NCBI RefSeq assembly: GCF_002252505.1
Contig: NZ_NNRL01000167.1
Coordinates: 1 to 64,000 of the forward strand
From: Brucella grignonensis
GTDB taxonomy: Bacteria > Pseudomonadota > Alphaproteobacteria > Rhizobiales > Rhizobiaceae
DNA length: 64,000 nt
Direction: 5' to 3'
Part shown: positions 55,701-63,241 of the stretch, piece after piece
Numbering within the stretch: the stretch's first letter is position 1
Layout of the letters: each line of letters starts with the position of its first letter
Notes under the pieces: model-generated
What the model was told of the DNA's origin: nothing
What the model saw: only the letters and a program-made list of their open reading frames with translations
Database searches by the model: none
Translations under genes and position numbers: made by a program

Positions 55701-56467
55701 GCACTGCGGTTTCGCTGTCGGTCGGCTACAAGGATGAAGACTGGATCAATGGTCGCGTTCGCGGCGAAGTGCGGTTCGAGGATTCAGAAGACGGAACCCG
55801 TAACCGCAACACCTACCTCTTCGCTGCCGGTCTTGGCTGGAAAACCAGTGACGACTGGCGTCTGCTTGCCGCTGTCGATGCAGTTCTGTCGGATTCCCCC
55901 AATGCAAGCTCATTCCGCGACGGTAATTATGTGGAAGCTTCGTGGGGCTACGCCTATCGTCCCGTCGACAATGATCGGCTGAATGCCCTGTTCAAATATA
56001 CATGGCTCTACGATCAGCCGGGTGAAAACCAGGTTAGCGCGGTCACTGGCGACGATTACGGCCCGGCTCAGCGCAATCATATCCTATCGGCGGACTTCAC
56101 CTATGATCTCTTCCCGTGGTTGTCGGTTGGTGCCAAATACGGTTTCCGCTACGGCGAAGTGCGTTATCGCCTGCTGGATGAGGATCGTGAGAAGTTCGGT
56201 GAATGGCAAACATCGTCAGCGCATCTCGGTATTATCCGTACGGATCTTCACATCGTGAAGAACTGGGATGTTCTGGTTGAAGGACGCGTCATGCGCATGC
56301 CGGAAGCCGGGACCACCGATTATGGCGCGCTGACGGCAATCTATCGTCACGTCGGTGAGAACTTCAAGGTCGGTGTCGGCTACAATTTCGGTAACTTCTC
56401 CGACGATCTCCGCGACTTCTCTCTCAACGACCGCGGCGCCTTCCTTAACGTCATCGGGAAGTTTTAG
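52722..56467 (+). pseudogene. Large outer-membrane barrel protein, frameshifted
   Basis: From ATG 52722 a signal peptide (MRRCILTGCVVVMLNASGGM, AFS before QEQK) leads to ~650 residues with Ig-like and plug-like segments (VRAGEYDEVYAKGRLAFYLK, DPNDFYPVYGDDSTM). Near 54775 the frame changes. The next frame continues with WRSKAQVDLEDLTKSGIKGT and a long series of alternating amphipathic strands ending GAFLNVIGKF, a classic barrel C-terminus. Together they would make one ~1245-residue outer-membrane protein. It follows the DUF11 gene (stop TGA in ATGA at 52661), which suggests a surface-display pair. An alternative ATG at 52661 runs in another frame, so the native start may also be damaged. Confidence 0.7.
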
Positions 56468-56525
56468 GTTGGGCTATTTCATAGGATTTTGCGCAAGGTA
56501 AGAACGTTCCCAATTTTGGTCGCAC

Positions 56526-56700
56526 TTATGCTGTGAGAGCTTCAAACTGTTGTTTGGGTGAGAGCTGCTCCGCTGTTGCAAAGACCCGAAATGGCGAACG
56601 GCTATCGTTGGTGAATTGGTTCATACGGATCATATGCGCCACTTCGACAACAACCACCGACAGCATGACATCATGCAAAATCTGGACAGCTCTGTTGTAC
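56526..56700 (-). mobile_element. IS6-family relic, 3' part
   Basis: The minus strand reads VEVAHMIRMNQFTNDSRSPF, then RVFATAEQLSPKQQFEALTA and a stop at about 56528. This is the C-terminus of an IS6 transposase that combines type-B residues (AHMIRxNQF) with a type-A tail (LKQQFEALAA). The upstream part of the transposase is not recognisable. Confidence 0.65.
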
Positions 56701-56842
56701 GTTGCGTTCAGGTAATGAACATGTCGATCTGCGTCCGATTCGGTTATCATACTGATATAATTATAAAATGTGAACTGGAATGACAATTGCTTGAGTGTCG
56801 TTTGTAAAGGATATCTATCCCGACAACGGAGGAGGCATTAGC

Positions 56843-57895
56843 ATGAAGGCGCAAGTTCTAAACCGGTATGACGATAGTCTGACGGGAGACCAATGGGTGT
56901 CGTTGCAAGACGTTCCCGACCCCCAGATCAAAAAATCCACCGATGTCATCGTTCGCATCGGCGGCGCGGGAGTCTGCCGCACGGATCTTCACATCATTGA
57001 GGGTATCTGGCGCCCGCACATGGACCCGGATGGAGACAGCCTCCTGCCGCTTGTCATGGGGCATGAAAACGCTGGATGGGTTGAGGAAGTCGGCAAGGAA
57101 GTCGAAGGGATCAAAGTTGGCGATCCGGTCATTGTACATCCCAAAATATCCGGCGGAACTTGTCTCGCCTGTAGGCGTGGGTTTGATATGCATGGCCTGG
57201 GCAAGTTCCCCGGACTCGATTGTAACGGGGGGTACTCCGAGTATCTGTGTACGTCAGAGCGCAACATCGTCAAACTACCTAAGACGCTGGCGCCAAAGGA
57301 CGTCGCGCCCTATTCTGATGCAGGTCTGACAGCCTATAGGGCGGTGAAGAAGGCGGCGCGTCATCTTTTGCCCGGTGAAAACTGTGTCGTGATCGGGGCC
57401 GGCGGATTGGGGCATATCGGGATCCAATGCCTAAAAGCAATGTGCGCCGCTGATGTTATTGTCGTCGACACGTCGAATGATTCACTCGCTCTTGCTGGCA
57501 ATATAGGTGCCGACAAACTCGTGAAGGCCGATGGGAACGAGGTTGAAGCTGTGTTGCAGCTGACCGGTGGGCAAGGCGCCGAAGCCGTCATCGACTTCGT
57601 CGGAGAAAAGGGTACTACGACGAAGGGCTTAGCCATGACCCGACCGATGGGCAGTTACTATGTCGTCGGTTATGGTGAGGATATCCGGGTTCCAACCGTG
57701 GATATGGTCATTACCGAAAAAAATATCATCGGCAATCTTGTTGGAACCTGGGCTGAGCTTACAGAATTAATGGCACTTGCCGATCGAGGTCTCGTGAACC
57801 TGACGACTGTGGAATACAAACTCGCAGACGCCAATAAAGCACTCAAGGATCTGCACAATGGCAAGATACACGGGCGCGCCGTGCTGATCCCTTGA
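56843..57895 (+). CDS. NAD(P)-dependent zinc alcohol dehydrogenase
   Basis: About 350 residues from ATG 56843 behind GGAGGAGG. It is a medium-chain dehydrogenase. Catalytic zinc ligands are in GVCRTDLHI (Cys) and MGHENAGWVEEVG (His/Glu). The Rossmann motif is VIGAGGLGHIGIQ. The structural-zinc lobe is reduced: GGTCLACRRGFDMHG has only two of the usual four Cys. Relatives oxidise short secondary or aromatic alcohols. Placed about 3.6 kb upstream of a propane-type monooxygenase and in the same orientation, it may oxidise the alcohol that enzyme makes (for example propan-2-ol). That link is inference. Confidence 0.85.
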   Translation: MKAQVLNRYDDSLTGDQWVSLQDVPDPQIKKSTDVIVRIGGAGVCRTDLHIIEGIWRPHMDPDGDSLLPLVMGHENAGWVEEVGKEVEGIKVGDPVIVHPKISGGTCLACRRGFDMHGLGKFPGLDCNGGYSEYLCTSERNIVKLPKTLAPKDVAPYSDAGLTAYRAVKKAARHLLPGENCVVIGAGGLGHIGIQCLKAMCAADVIVVDTSNDSLALAGNIGADKLVKADGNEVEAVLQLTGGQGAEAVIDFVGEKGTTTKGLAMTRPMGSYYVVGYGEDIRVPTVDMVITEKNIIGNLVGTWAELTELMALADRGLVNLTTVEYKLADANKALKDLHNGKIHGRAVLIP

Positions 57896-57984
57896 GTGCC
57901 AAACGCCGCAAGCCTGATGGCAGTTCTCCAGCCGCACGGCTGGAGAACGTGACGACAGAGGATGCCCCGCGAGAGGACAAGGAT

Positions 57985-58278
57985 ATGGTTTTCAGATTGT
58001 TGAGTCGCCAAAACCCCGAGCCGTTTCTCAAGATCAGCCGCTCCGTGAGGATCGCCGGACATTCGACCAGTGTGCGGTTGGAATCGGCATTTTGGAGCAC
58101 ATTAGAGGACATTGCGACAGTGGAGGGAATGACGATATCGAGTCTCATTAGTCTGCTATACCAGAAGGCAATAGATCAACACGATGACGTGCCCAGCCTC
58201 ACCTCAATGCTACGGACCATCTGCCTCCTCTATCAGGAAGAGCGTAGTTCACCGGGTATACAGACGCAACAGCGCTGA
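57985..58278 (+). CDS. Ribbon-helix-helix domain protein
   Basis: About 97 residues from ATG 57985 (AGAGGA seven bases upstream). The same frame is open back to TTG 57892, overlapping the dehydrogenase stop as TTGA, which would give 128 residues. KISRSVRIAGHSTSVRLESA, FWSTLEDIATVEGMTISSLI and SLTSMLRTICLLY match the ribbon-helix-helix family seen in rhizobial genomes as small DNA-binding or sulfotransferase-linked proteins. Its neighbourhood suggests a regulator of the dehydrogenase or of the gene set downstream. Palindromic repeat DNA follows at 58318. Confidence 0.65.
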   Translation: MVFRLLSRQNPEPFLKISRSVRIAGHSTSVRLESAFWSTLEDIATVEGMTISSLISLLYQKAIDQHDDVPSLTSMLRTICLLYQEERSSPGIQTQQR

Positions 58279-58317
58279 GCCGACAGCGCAGTGGTATAGA
58301 GTGAACACCACTAAGTT

Positions 58318-58420
58318 TAGAGCATTTCGATCTGATTGAAACAGATCGAAATGTTCTCAATATTTGCTTTAACGCGCATCTTATCTGAGAACCGTTTCAC
58401 ACTTTTGGGGATGCGCTCTA
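58318..58420. repeat. ~103-bp palindromic repeat, copy 1
   Basis: Begins TAGAGC and ends GCTCTA; the left part (GCATTTCGATCTGATTGAAA, then CAGATCGAAATGTTC) is a perfect hairpin. Size and terminal hexamers fit the ~103-105-bp palindromic repeats widespread in Brucella and relatives (Bru-RS-like). It lies between the RHH gene and the minus-strand cluster and could end both transcripts. Confidence 0.65.
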
Positions 58421-58432
58421 ATAGGCGGACAC

Positions 58433-58627
58433 CTATTCCTTCAGAGGTGTCGTCTTGGTGGTTTGGTCAACCCTTCCTTCCGCAATCCAACGCGCACCAA
58501 GCACAAGTGCCCCCATAGCGAAATCCCTACCGTAGGCGACTACCATCTCTTGCGAGATCTGCGAGATCCTTTCAAAAAAAGCGTCTTTTGCCTCTTGTTC
58601 TTCCTTTTCGGACAGTTCGAGTTGCAT
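58433..58627 (-). CDS. Small acidic helical protein, unknown
   Basis: About 64 residues from ATG 58627, directly behind GGAGGAA; an ATG at 58639 lies before that site and is less likely. MQLELSEKEEQEAKDAFFER and ISQISQEMVVAYGRDFAMGA are strongly helical; ALVLGARWIAEGR follows. No family recognised. It lies 23 bp after the beta-propeller gene on the same strand, so it is probably the last gene of that operon. Confidence 0.6.
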   Translation of the reverse strand: MQLELSEKEEQEAKDAFFERISQISQEMVVAYGRDFAMGALVLGARWIAEGRVDQTTKTTPLKE

Positions 58628-58650
58628 GATTTCCTCCATTTATGGTTCGA

Positions 58651-59763
58651 TTATTTGAACATCTGCTGTGGAAAGCTAACGATAGCAACGTCGCCAAGCG
58701 CATCTCCGATCGCAAGATGACGTCCATCAAGCGTCCATTGCAATGACGTGACGGGACCTCCGGCTGAGCGAACGACAAGTTCCGCGGGCGTGCCGAGGGA
58801 AGATACGACGACCTGTCCGTTGGCATAGCCAGCGGCGACAAGACGTCCTTTTGGCTGGGCTGCTACCGCCTCTACCAGAACCAAGCCAGTACGGCCTGTC
58901 GCGAGCGCTCCCGTCGAGCGGTCATCGAAGGGCGGCGTTTTCATCGACCAGGCTGCAATACGAAAAGCGCCGGATGCAAGAATAGTTTCTGTAGCCCAGG
59001 TCACATCCCGCACCTGACCCGGAAAGCCATCAAGAAACACGTGGCGACTTGAAGCTATTTCCAGAAGCAAAAGCCCTTTGCCGACGATACTAGATGCCAG
59101 CATGCTACCGTCATCGCTCCATTTCAATGACAACGGCTCAGCAGATAGCGGAACTCGCAACAGGGGCTGCAACGTATCCATAATCCGATATACGATCAGG
59201 CACTCGGTGCAAGCGGCGGCCAGCATGGCCCCATCCTTCGAAAAGGCGATACGTTCCGGTTGTCCTCCACCCTCGTGGGCCACGCTCAGCGGCGCGGACC
59301 AATCCCCATCTCGATGGACAAAAAGTCTGTCGGCGGTTCTATAGGCTGTTGCTCCCGTCAAAAGGCAATGATCGAATGCCATCAACCGAGCTGCCGACGA
59401 AAGAACGGTCTCCAAAATCTCGCCTGTTCGGCTGAGATGGACGATGTTGACTTCCCCGGCAGCAAGGAAGCCGCCATTGCGATATGTGGAGACCGCTTCG
59501 CCGTCTTTCACTCGCGTGACGATCAGCGGCGCTGGCTTTCCCTGCCGGGGCGCTATTGTTATTTGGCTCCCATTGACTGAAACGCGCGCGTCTGGCGGTT
59601 CGTTGTCAGCCATTCTGGCCAATGCGACCGAGCCATCGTCTGAGACGATGGCAAGAAGCGTATTATCTTCATTAAAACACATATGACGGATCGCAGACGA
59701 TCGCCGCCACTTTCGGGCGAGGAGATCGAACAAGGCTATCGATGGGACTGTTTGCTGGTTCAT
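58651..59763 (-). CDS. WD40-like beta-propeller protein, unknown
   Basis: About 370 residues from ATG 59763, behind GGGGAGGA. Repeated blade signatures include SAIRHMCFNEDNTLLAIVSD, PERIAFSKDGAMLAAACTE, PLSLKWSDDGSMLASSIVG and PVTSLQWTLDGRHLAIGDAL. Around seven blades are likely. There is no signal peptide, so it is cytoplasmic. Propellers of this type are scaffolds. The start overlaps the stop of the upstream coiled-coil gene by four bases, and a small helical protein follows, forming a three-gene operon of unknown function. Confidence 0.75.
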   Translation of the reverse strand: MNQQTVPSIALFDLLARKWRRSSAIRHMCFNEDNTLLAIVSDDGSVALARMADNEPPDARVSVNGSQITIAPRQGKPAPLIVTRVKDGEAVSTYRNGGFLAAGEVNIVHLSRTGEILETVLSSAARLMAFDHCLLTGATAYRTADRLFVHRDGDWSAPLSVAHEGGGQPERIAFSKDGAMLAAACTECLIVYRIMDTLQPLLRVPLSAEPLSLKWSDDGSMLASSIVGKGLLLLEIASSRHVFLDGFPGQVRDVTWATETILASGAFRIAAWSMKTPPFDDRSTGALATGRTGLVLVEAVAAQPKGRLVAAGYANGQVVVSSLGTPAELVVRSAGGPVTSLQWTLDGRHLAIGDALGDVAIVSFPQQMFK

Positions 59764-60077
59764 GATTTTCCTCCCCTTGCCGCGATCAGACGGTCGATCT
59801 CCGCAACCGCTGTCTCTGCTGCTTCTATCTCCACGATGCAATCGGCCTGGGCCGATCGGATGCCGGAGGCCTGTTCTTCGGCCTCGTTCAATGCCTGTAT
59901 GAGCTCATTGTTGGCAGGAACCTGATCCAGCGCCAATTGCAAGCGCAGGATCTCCATCTCGGTTCCCGACATCTCCTGGATCAGCTTGTGTACCCTTGCA
60001 GTAAGAGCCGACACATCGGCGACAAGATCAAGTCGGCGGCGCAGCAGTTTCTGAATCGGTTGATCTTGATCGTTCAT
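59760..60077 (-). CDS. Coiled-coil protein, unknown
   Basis: About 105 residues from ATG 60077. Almost the entire protein is a charged helix with heptad-like spacing (KLLRRRLDLVADVSALTARV, MEILRLQLALDQVPANNELI, EIEAAETAVAEIDRLIAARG). It is probably a coiled-coil partner for the propeller encoded next with an ATGA overlap. A palindromic repeat lies about 50 bp upstream of its start. No family recognised. Confidence 0.65.
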   Translation of the reverse strand: MNDQDQPIQKLLRRRLDLVADVSALTARVHKLIQEMSGTEMEILRLQLALDQVPANNELIQALNEAEEQASGIRSAQADCIVEIEAAETAVAEIDRLIAARGGKS

Positions 60078-60123
60078 GATGGGATGCTGCCTGTCTCGCG
60101 ATGGCTTGAACGCCGCGTAGATT

Positions 60124-60227
60124 TGGAGCATTTCCCGCAAAAGTACGAAGCGGGTTTGCGTAGGGTAATGCGTAAAAACATAGAGATAGAACGGCTCCAC
60201 GACTCCGTTTTAACTGGAACCGCTCTA
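60124..60227. repeat. ~104-bp palindromic repeat, copy 2
   Basis: Begins TGGAGCATTTCCCGCAAAAG and ends CGCTCTA. It contains GCGGGTTTGCG and GCGTAAAAACATAGAGATAG, the hallmark segments of the ~104-bp repeat common in Brucellaceae and other rhizobia. Its right 66 bp reappear inverted at 60616-60681, so the gene at 60246 is bracketed by inverted copies. Confidence 0.75.
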
Positions 60228-60245
60228 AGTAAGAGGAGCCGCGAG

Positions 60246-60509
60246 ATGTTTGAAACAATTGGCAGCACATTCTTCGATGCCCTGCGCCAAGCAGCCGAAC
60301 GCCATCTTGAGCGTGACCACTCCTGTATTGAAGCGCTCGATGCGGCGGCCCGCAGTGCCAGCCCGGCAGCGACCGTCGCTGCGCAGGAGGCGCTTGCCGC
60401 TCTCGATCCAGCAATCATGAATTTGCTGCTGACCGAGACACACAAACTGTTGCGCGAACACCCTGGGCAGATCCTCGGAAGCTGGAAGCCCGCTGGCGCC
60501 AGCCATTGA
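60246..60509 (+). CDS. Small helical protein, unknown
   Basis: 87 residues from ATG 60246, seven bases behind GAGGAG. It is rich in Ala and helical (FFDALRQAAERHLERDHSCI, AATVAAQEALAALDPAIMNL), with a polar C-terminus (LREHPGQILGSWKPAGASH). No family recognised. It is transcribed divergently from the coiled-coil/propeller operon and lies between two inverted palindromic repeats. Together with those genes it may form a single functional set. Confidence 0.55.
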   Translation: MFETIGSTFFDALRQAAERHLERDHSCIEALDAAARSASPAATVAAQEALAALDPAIMNLLLTETHKLLREHPGQILGSWKPAGASH

Positions 60510-60615
60510 TTGTCGCGCGAGCTGCTCTTGCTGTAGCACTCCCCGACGTTTTTCAAGCGCCGAGGAAAGCATGTAAATTCGGCATTTGCTTTCTGCATTG
60601 TCGTTCAGCCAATCT

Positions 60616-60681
60616 TGGAGCGGTTCCAGTTAAAACAGAGTCGTGGAGCCGTTCTATCTCTTTGTTTTTACGCATTATCCC
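60616..60681. repeat. Palindromic repeat, partial inverted copy
   Basis: TGGAGCGGTTCCAGTTAAAA to GTTTTTACGCATTATCCC matches the reverse complement of 60162-60227 with few differences. Only the right two-thirds of the repeat are present. The stop codon of a short minus-strand frame (60668-60907) falls within it. Confidence 0.7.
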
Positions 60682-61218
60682 AGGCTTCTACGTGGATCAT
60701 GGCGCCCTCATCGGACACCCGGAACGGTTTCGACAGCGCTACGCCTGAGAAGACGAAATCGAGCAACAGTGTCGTGTGTCGTTCGGCCAAAGCGTGAAAC
60801 AAGGGTTGCACCTTCTCGATGATGCACGTACCGGAAAGCTGCAAAAGCATTAATCGTTGAAAATGGCGCTGCATCATGTGCTGGCTTTCTCCCAGGAAGC
60901 GCATCACGAAAACGACGTCTCACTGCTTCAGCAGGGTGAGTTCATTGAAATGTCGCCTTCCAACGAACCAAACGGCGACTGATGCTCGTTCCCGCCCGTC
61001 ATGAACCTTTTCCAGAGCCAGAATAAACATCTTTCCGATTAAATGTAATCATTAAATTGATATATGTCTATCTTTGTTTACTTTGATATTTGAGGGAATT
61101 ATTCAAGATAAATTCAAGTATAAATATCATTACATATGTAAATTACGATTGTAAAATAACTTTACACTACCTCGCTTTCACCGTGCGTCAAGACTGCAAA
61201 ATACCGAGAAAATCGCAT
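60682..61218. other. Intergenic region before the monooxygenase promoter
   Basis: A minus-strand frame at 60907-60668 (MMRFLGESQHMMQRHFQRLM, ending VEAWDNA inside the repeat) may be a truncated gene, but its codon pattern and start are not convincing. From 61000 on the DNA becomes A+T-rich and holds two TTAC-N4-GTAA palindromes (61130 and 61143), which are candidate activator sites for the sigma-54 promoter downstream. Confidence 0.45.
61130..61154. promoter_or_regulatory. Tandem palindromes, putative activator binding sites
   Basis: TTACATATGTAA (61130-61141) and TTACGATTGTAA (61143-61154) share TTAC-N4-GTAA and lie 13 bp apart, about 65-100 bp upstream of the sigma-54 promoter. That is the normal distance range for binding of an enhancer-type activator. 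The activator gene is not in the window. Confidence 0.5.
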
Positions 61219-61235
61219 TTGGCACGCTATTTGCA
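61219..61235 (+). promoter_or_regulatory. Sigma-54 promoter of the monooxygenase operon
   Basis: TTGGCACG at 61219-61226 and TTGCA at 61231-61235, separated by exactly four bases, match the YTGGCACG-N4-TTGCW sigma-54 consensus without mismatch. It points toward the monooxygenase at 61479. The leader of ~230 bases has no long open frame with a good start. Confidence 0.85.
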
Positions 61236-61478
61236 TTGTTCTTTGCATAAAATTATCGCGCTTACTGCGACGACAAAGAACGAAGGAATGGGGAGTACCG
61301 GATTCTTCGACAGAAGAGCCACCCTAAGGACCTTCGCCTCAATTGATTGCACCGCCCGGCTCCGGGAGCGCTCAAGCGCATTCTCGTTTCCGCGCGTTCC
61401 AACTCTCGCTCTCGGCGCTTCGCGCGCCGTTCCTGCCAGGCCTGAGGCTTTGGCGCAACAATATGGAGGCAGAGGACG

Positions 61479-63146
61479 ATGTCGTCTTTGACGCTCAACA
61501 AGATTACCTCGCAGCGGGGCATTTCGGTCGGCGAGGCGACCAAGCGGATTTCCGATCTTGGTTGGAATCCCAGCTATGTGCAGGAAGCGATGACGTTTCC
61601 GACGGACTACAAAATCACCAAGGCACCCCGCGATCCGATGAAGCAGGTGCTACGTTCCTATTTCCCCATGCAGGAGGAAAAGGACAATCGCGTCTATGGC
61701 GCGCTCGATGCGGCGTTGCGCGGTGATATGTTCCGCAATGTCGAACCACGCTGGGTGGAATGGATGAAGCTCTTTTTGGCGATCATTCCCTTTCCGGAAA
61801 TCTCCGCCGCCCGCTCTATGGCCATGGTCGCCCGCATCGCCCCCGGTGAAGACCTTCGGACAGGCTTCACCATGCAAATGGTCGATGAATTCCGTCACTC
61901 AACGATTCAGATGAATCTGAAAAAATGGTACATGGAAAACTACATCGATCCGGCCGGATTCGATATTACCGAAGAAGCCTTCGGTAAGTGTTATGCCACC
62001 ACCATCGGCCGCCAATTCGGTGAGGGCTTCATCACCGGCGACGTGATGACTTCGGCTTGTCTGTACCTGACCGTTGTTGCAGAGACCGCCTTTACCAACA
62101 CGCTTTTCGTCGCGATGCCATCGGAAGCCGCCCGCAATGGCGATTACGCCTTGCCGACAGTGTTTTTGTCGGTACAGTCCGACGAGAGCCGGCACATCGG
62201 CAATGGTCACTCACTCCTGATGGCAGCTCTGAAAGAGCCGGAAAATCACCTGCTGCTCGAGCGAGACCTTCGTTACGCGTTCTGGCAGAACCACGCGATC
62301 GTCGATGCCGCCATTGGCACATTCATCGAATACGGCACCACGAACCGCGATAAGAACAAAGAATCCTACGCGGAGATGTGGCATCGCTGGATATTCGAAG
62401 ATTATTACCGCACCTACATGTTGCCGTTGGAGAAATACGGTATCAAAATCCATCATGATGATGTTCATGAAGCCTGGAACCGCATCACGAAAAAGCACTA
62501 CGTGCACAAAGTTGCCCAGTTCTTTGCCGTCGGTTGGCCAGTAAACTTCTGGCGGATCGAAGCCCAGCGCGAAGCTGACTTCGAATGGTTCGAGCACAAA
62601 TATCCAGGCTGGTACGCCGAATTCGGCGAATTCTGGAAATGGTACGACAAGCTTAGCCGCCCGGGTGAAACGATAATCACCTTCAACCAAGATGTGGGTT
62701 ATGTCTATCCGCATCGCTGCTGGAGTTGCCTCGTTCCCTGCCTTATTCGCGAAGATATGGTCGTCGATGAAATCGATGGCAAGCTGCACACCTTCGCCCA
62801 TGAGTTGGACCGCTGGACCGCCGTCGAGGCTTTCGCGAATGAATATCAGGGGCGGCCAACTCCCGCCATGGGCCGTTTCAGTGGAAAGCGCGAGTGGGAG
62901 ACGCTCTATCACGGCTGGGATTTGGCGGATGCAATCAAGGATCTGAACTTCGTGCGTTCCGATGGCAAAACTCTCGTGCCGCAGCCGCATCTTCGTTTCG
63001 ACGCGAAGGACATGTGGACGCTGGACGACGTACGTGGCCACACACTTCAGTCGCCGCTTACACTGCTACGCGAAATGTCACCCCAAGATCGGGAAGCTCA
63101 TCTCGCAGACTATCGCGCGGGCTTCACCATCAATCCTTGCCACTAA
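61479..63146 (+). CDS. Soluble diiron monooxygenase, hydroxylase large subunit
   Basis: 555 residues from ATG 61479 behind AGAGGA. It is the alpha subunit of a bacterial multicomponent monooxygenase of the propane/phenol type (PrmA/MimA-like). The two ExxH iron motifs are visible in MQMVDEFRHSTIQMNLKKWY and LSVQSDESRHIGNGHSLLM. Further family marks are WVEWMKLFLAIIPFPEISAA and VYPHRCWSCLVPCLIRED near residue 410. It hydroxylates an unactivated C-H bond of a small alkane, ketone, ether or phenol with O2. The reductase gene follows after 95 bp, the order seen in mim/prm operons; small subunit and coupling protein should lie just beyond the window. Confidence 0.9.
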   Translation: MSSLTLNKITSQRGISVGEATKRISDLGWNPSYVQEAMTFPTDYKITKAPRDPMKQVLRSYFPMQEEKDNRVYGALDAALRGDMFRNVEPRWVEWMKLFLAIIPFPEISAARSMAMVARIAPGEDLRTGFTMQMVDEFRHSTIQMNLKKWYMENYIDPAGFDITEEAFGKCYATTIGRQFGEGFITGDVMTSACLYLTVVAETAFTNTLFVAMPSEAARNGDYALPTVFLSVQSDESRHIGNGHSLLMAALKEPENHLLLERDLRYAFWQNHAIVDAAIGTFIEYGTTNRDKNKESYAEMWHRWIFEDYYRTYMLPLEKYGIKIHHDDVHEAWNRITKKHYVHKVAQFFAVGWPVNFWRIEAQREADFEWFEHKYPGWYAEFGEFWKWYDKLSRPGETIITFNQDVGYVYPHRCWSCLVPCLIREDMVVDEIDGKLHTFAHELDRWTAVEAFANEYQGRPTPAMGRFSGKREWETLYHGWDLADAIKDLNFVRSDGKTLVPQPHLRFDAKDMWTLDDVRGHTLQSPLTLLREMSPQDREAHLADYRAGFTINPCH

Positions 63147-63241
63147 GGCATTTTAGCTACAGGGGGCCGGAAACCCGGCCTCCCATTTAGTGACGAGGCC
63201 TCTGCCTAAGGGCAATTGGCGGGAGTTTGGGAGATTTAGAA

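Noticed and set aside
59937-60245. N-terminal extension of the gene at 60246
   Set aside because: It runs through the palindromic repeat and antisense to the coiled-coil gene; the ATG at 60246 has a strong RBS.
62211-63041. A 276-codon minus-strand frame opposite the monooxygenase
   Set aside because: It overlaps the hydroxylase gene entirely, which carries the two iron-binding motifs.
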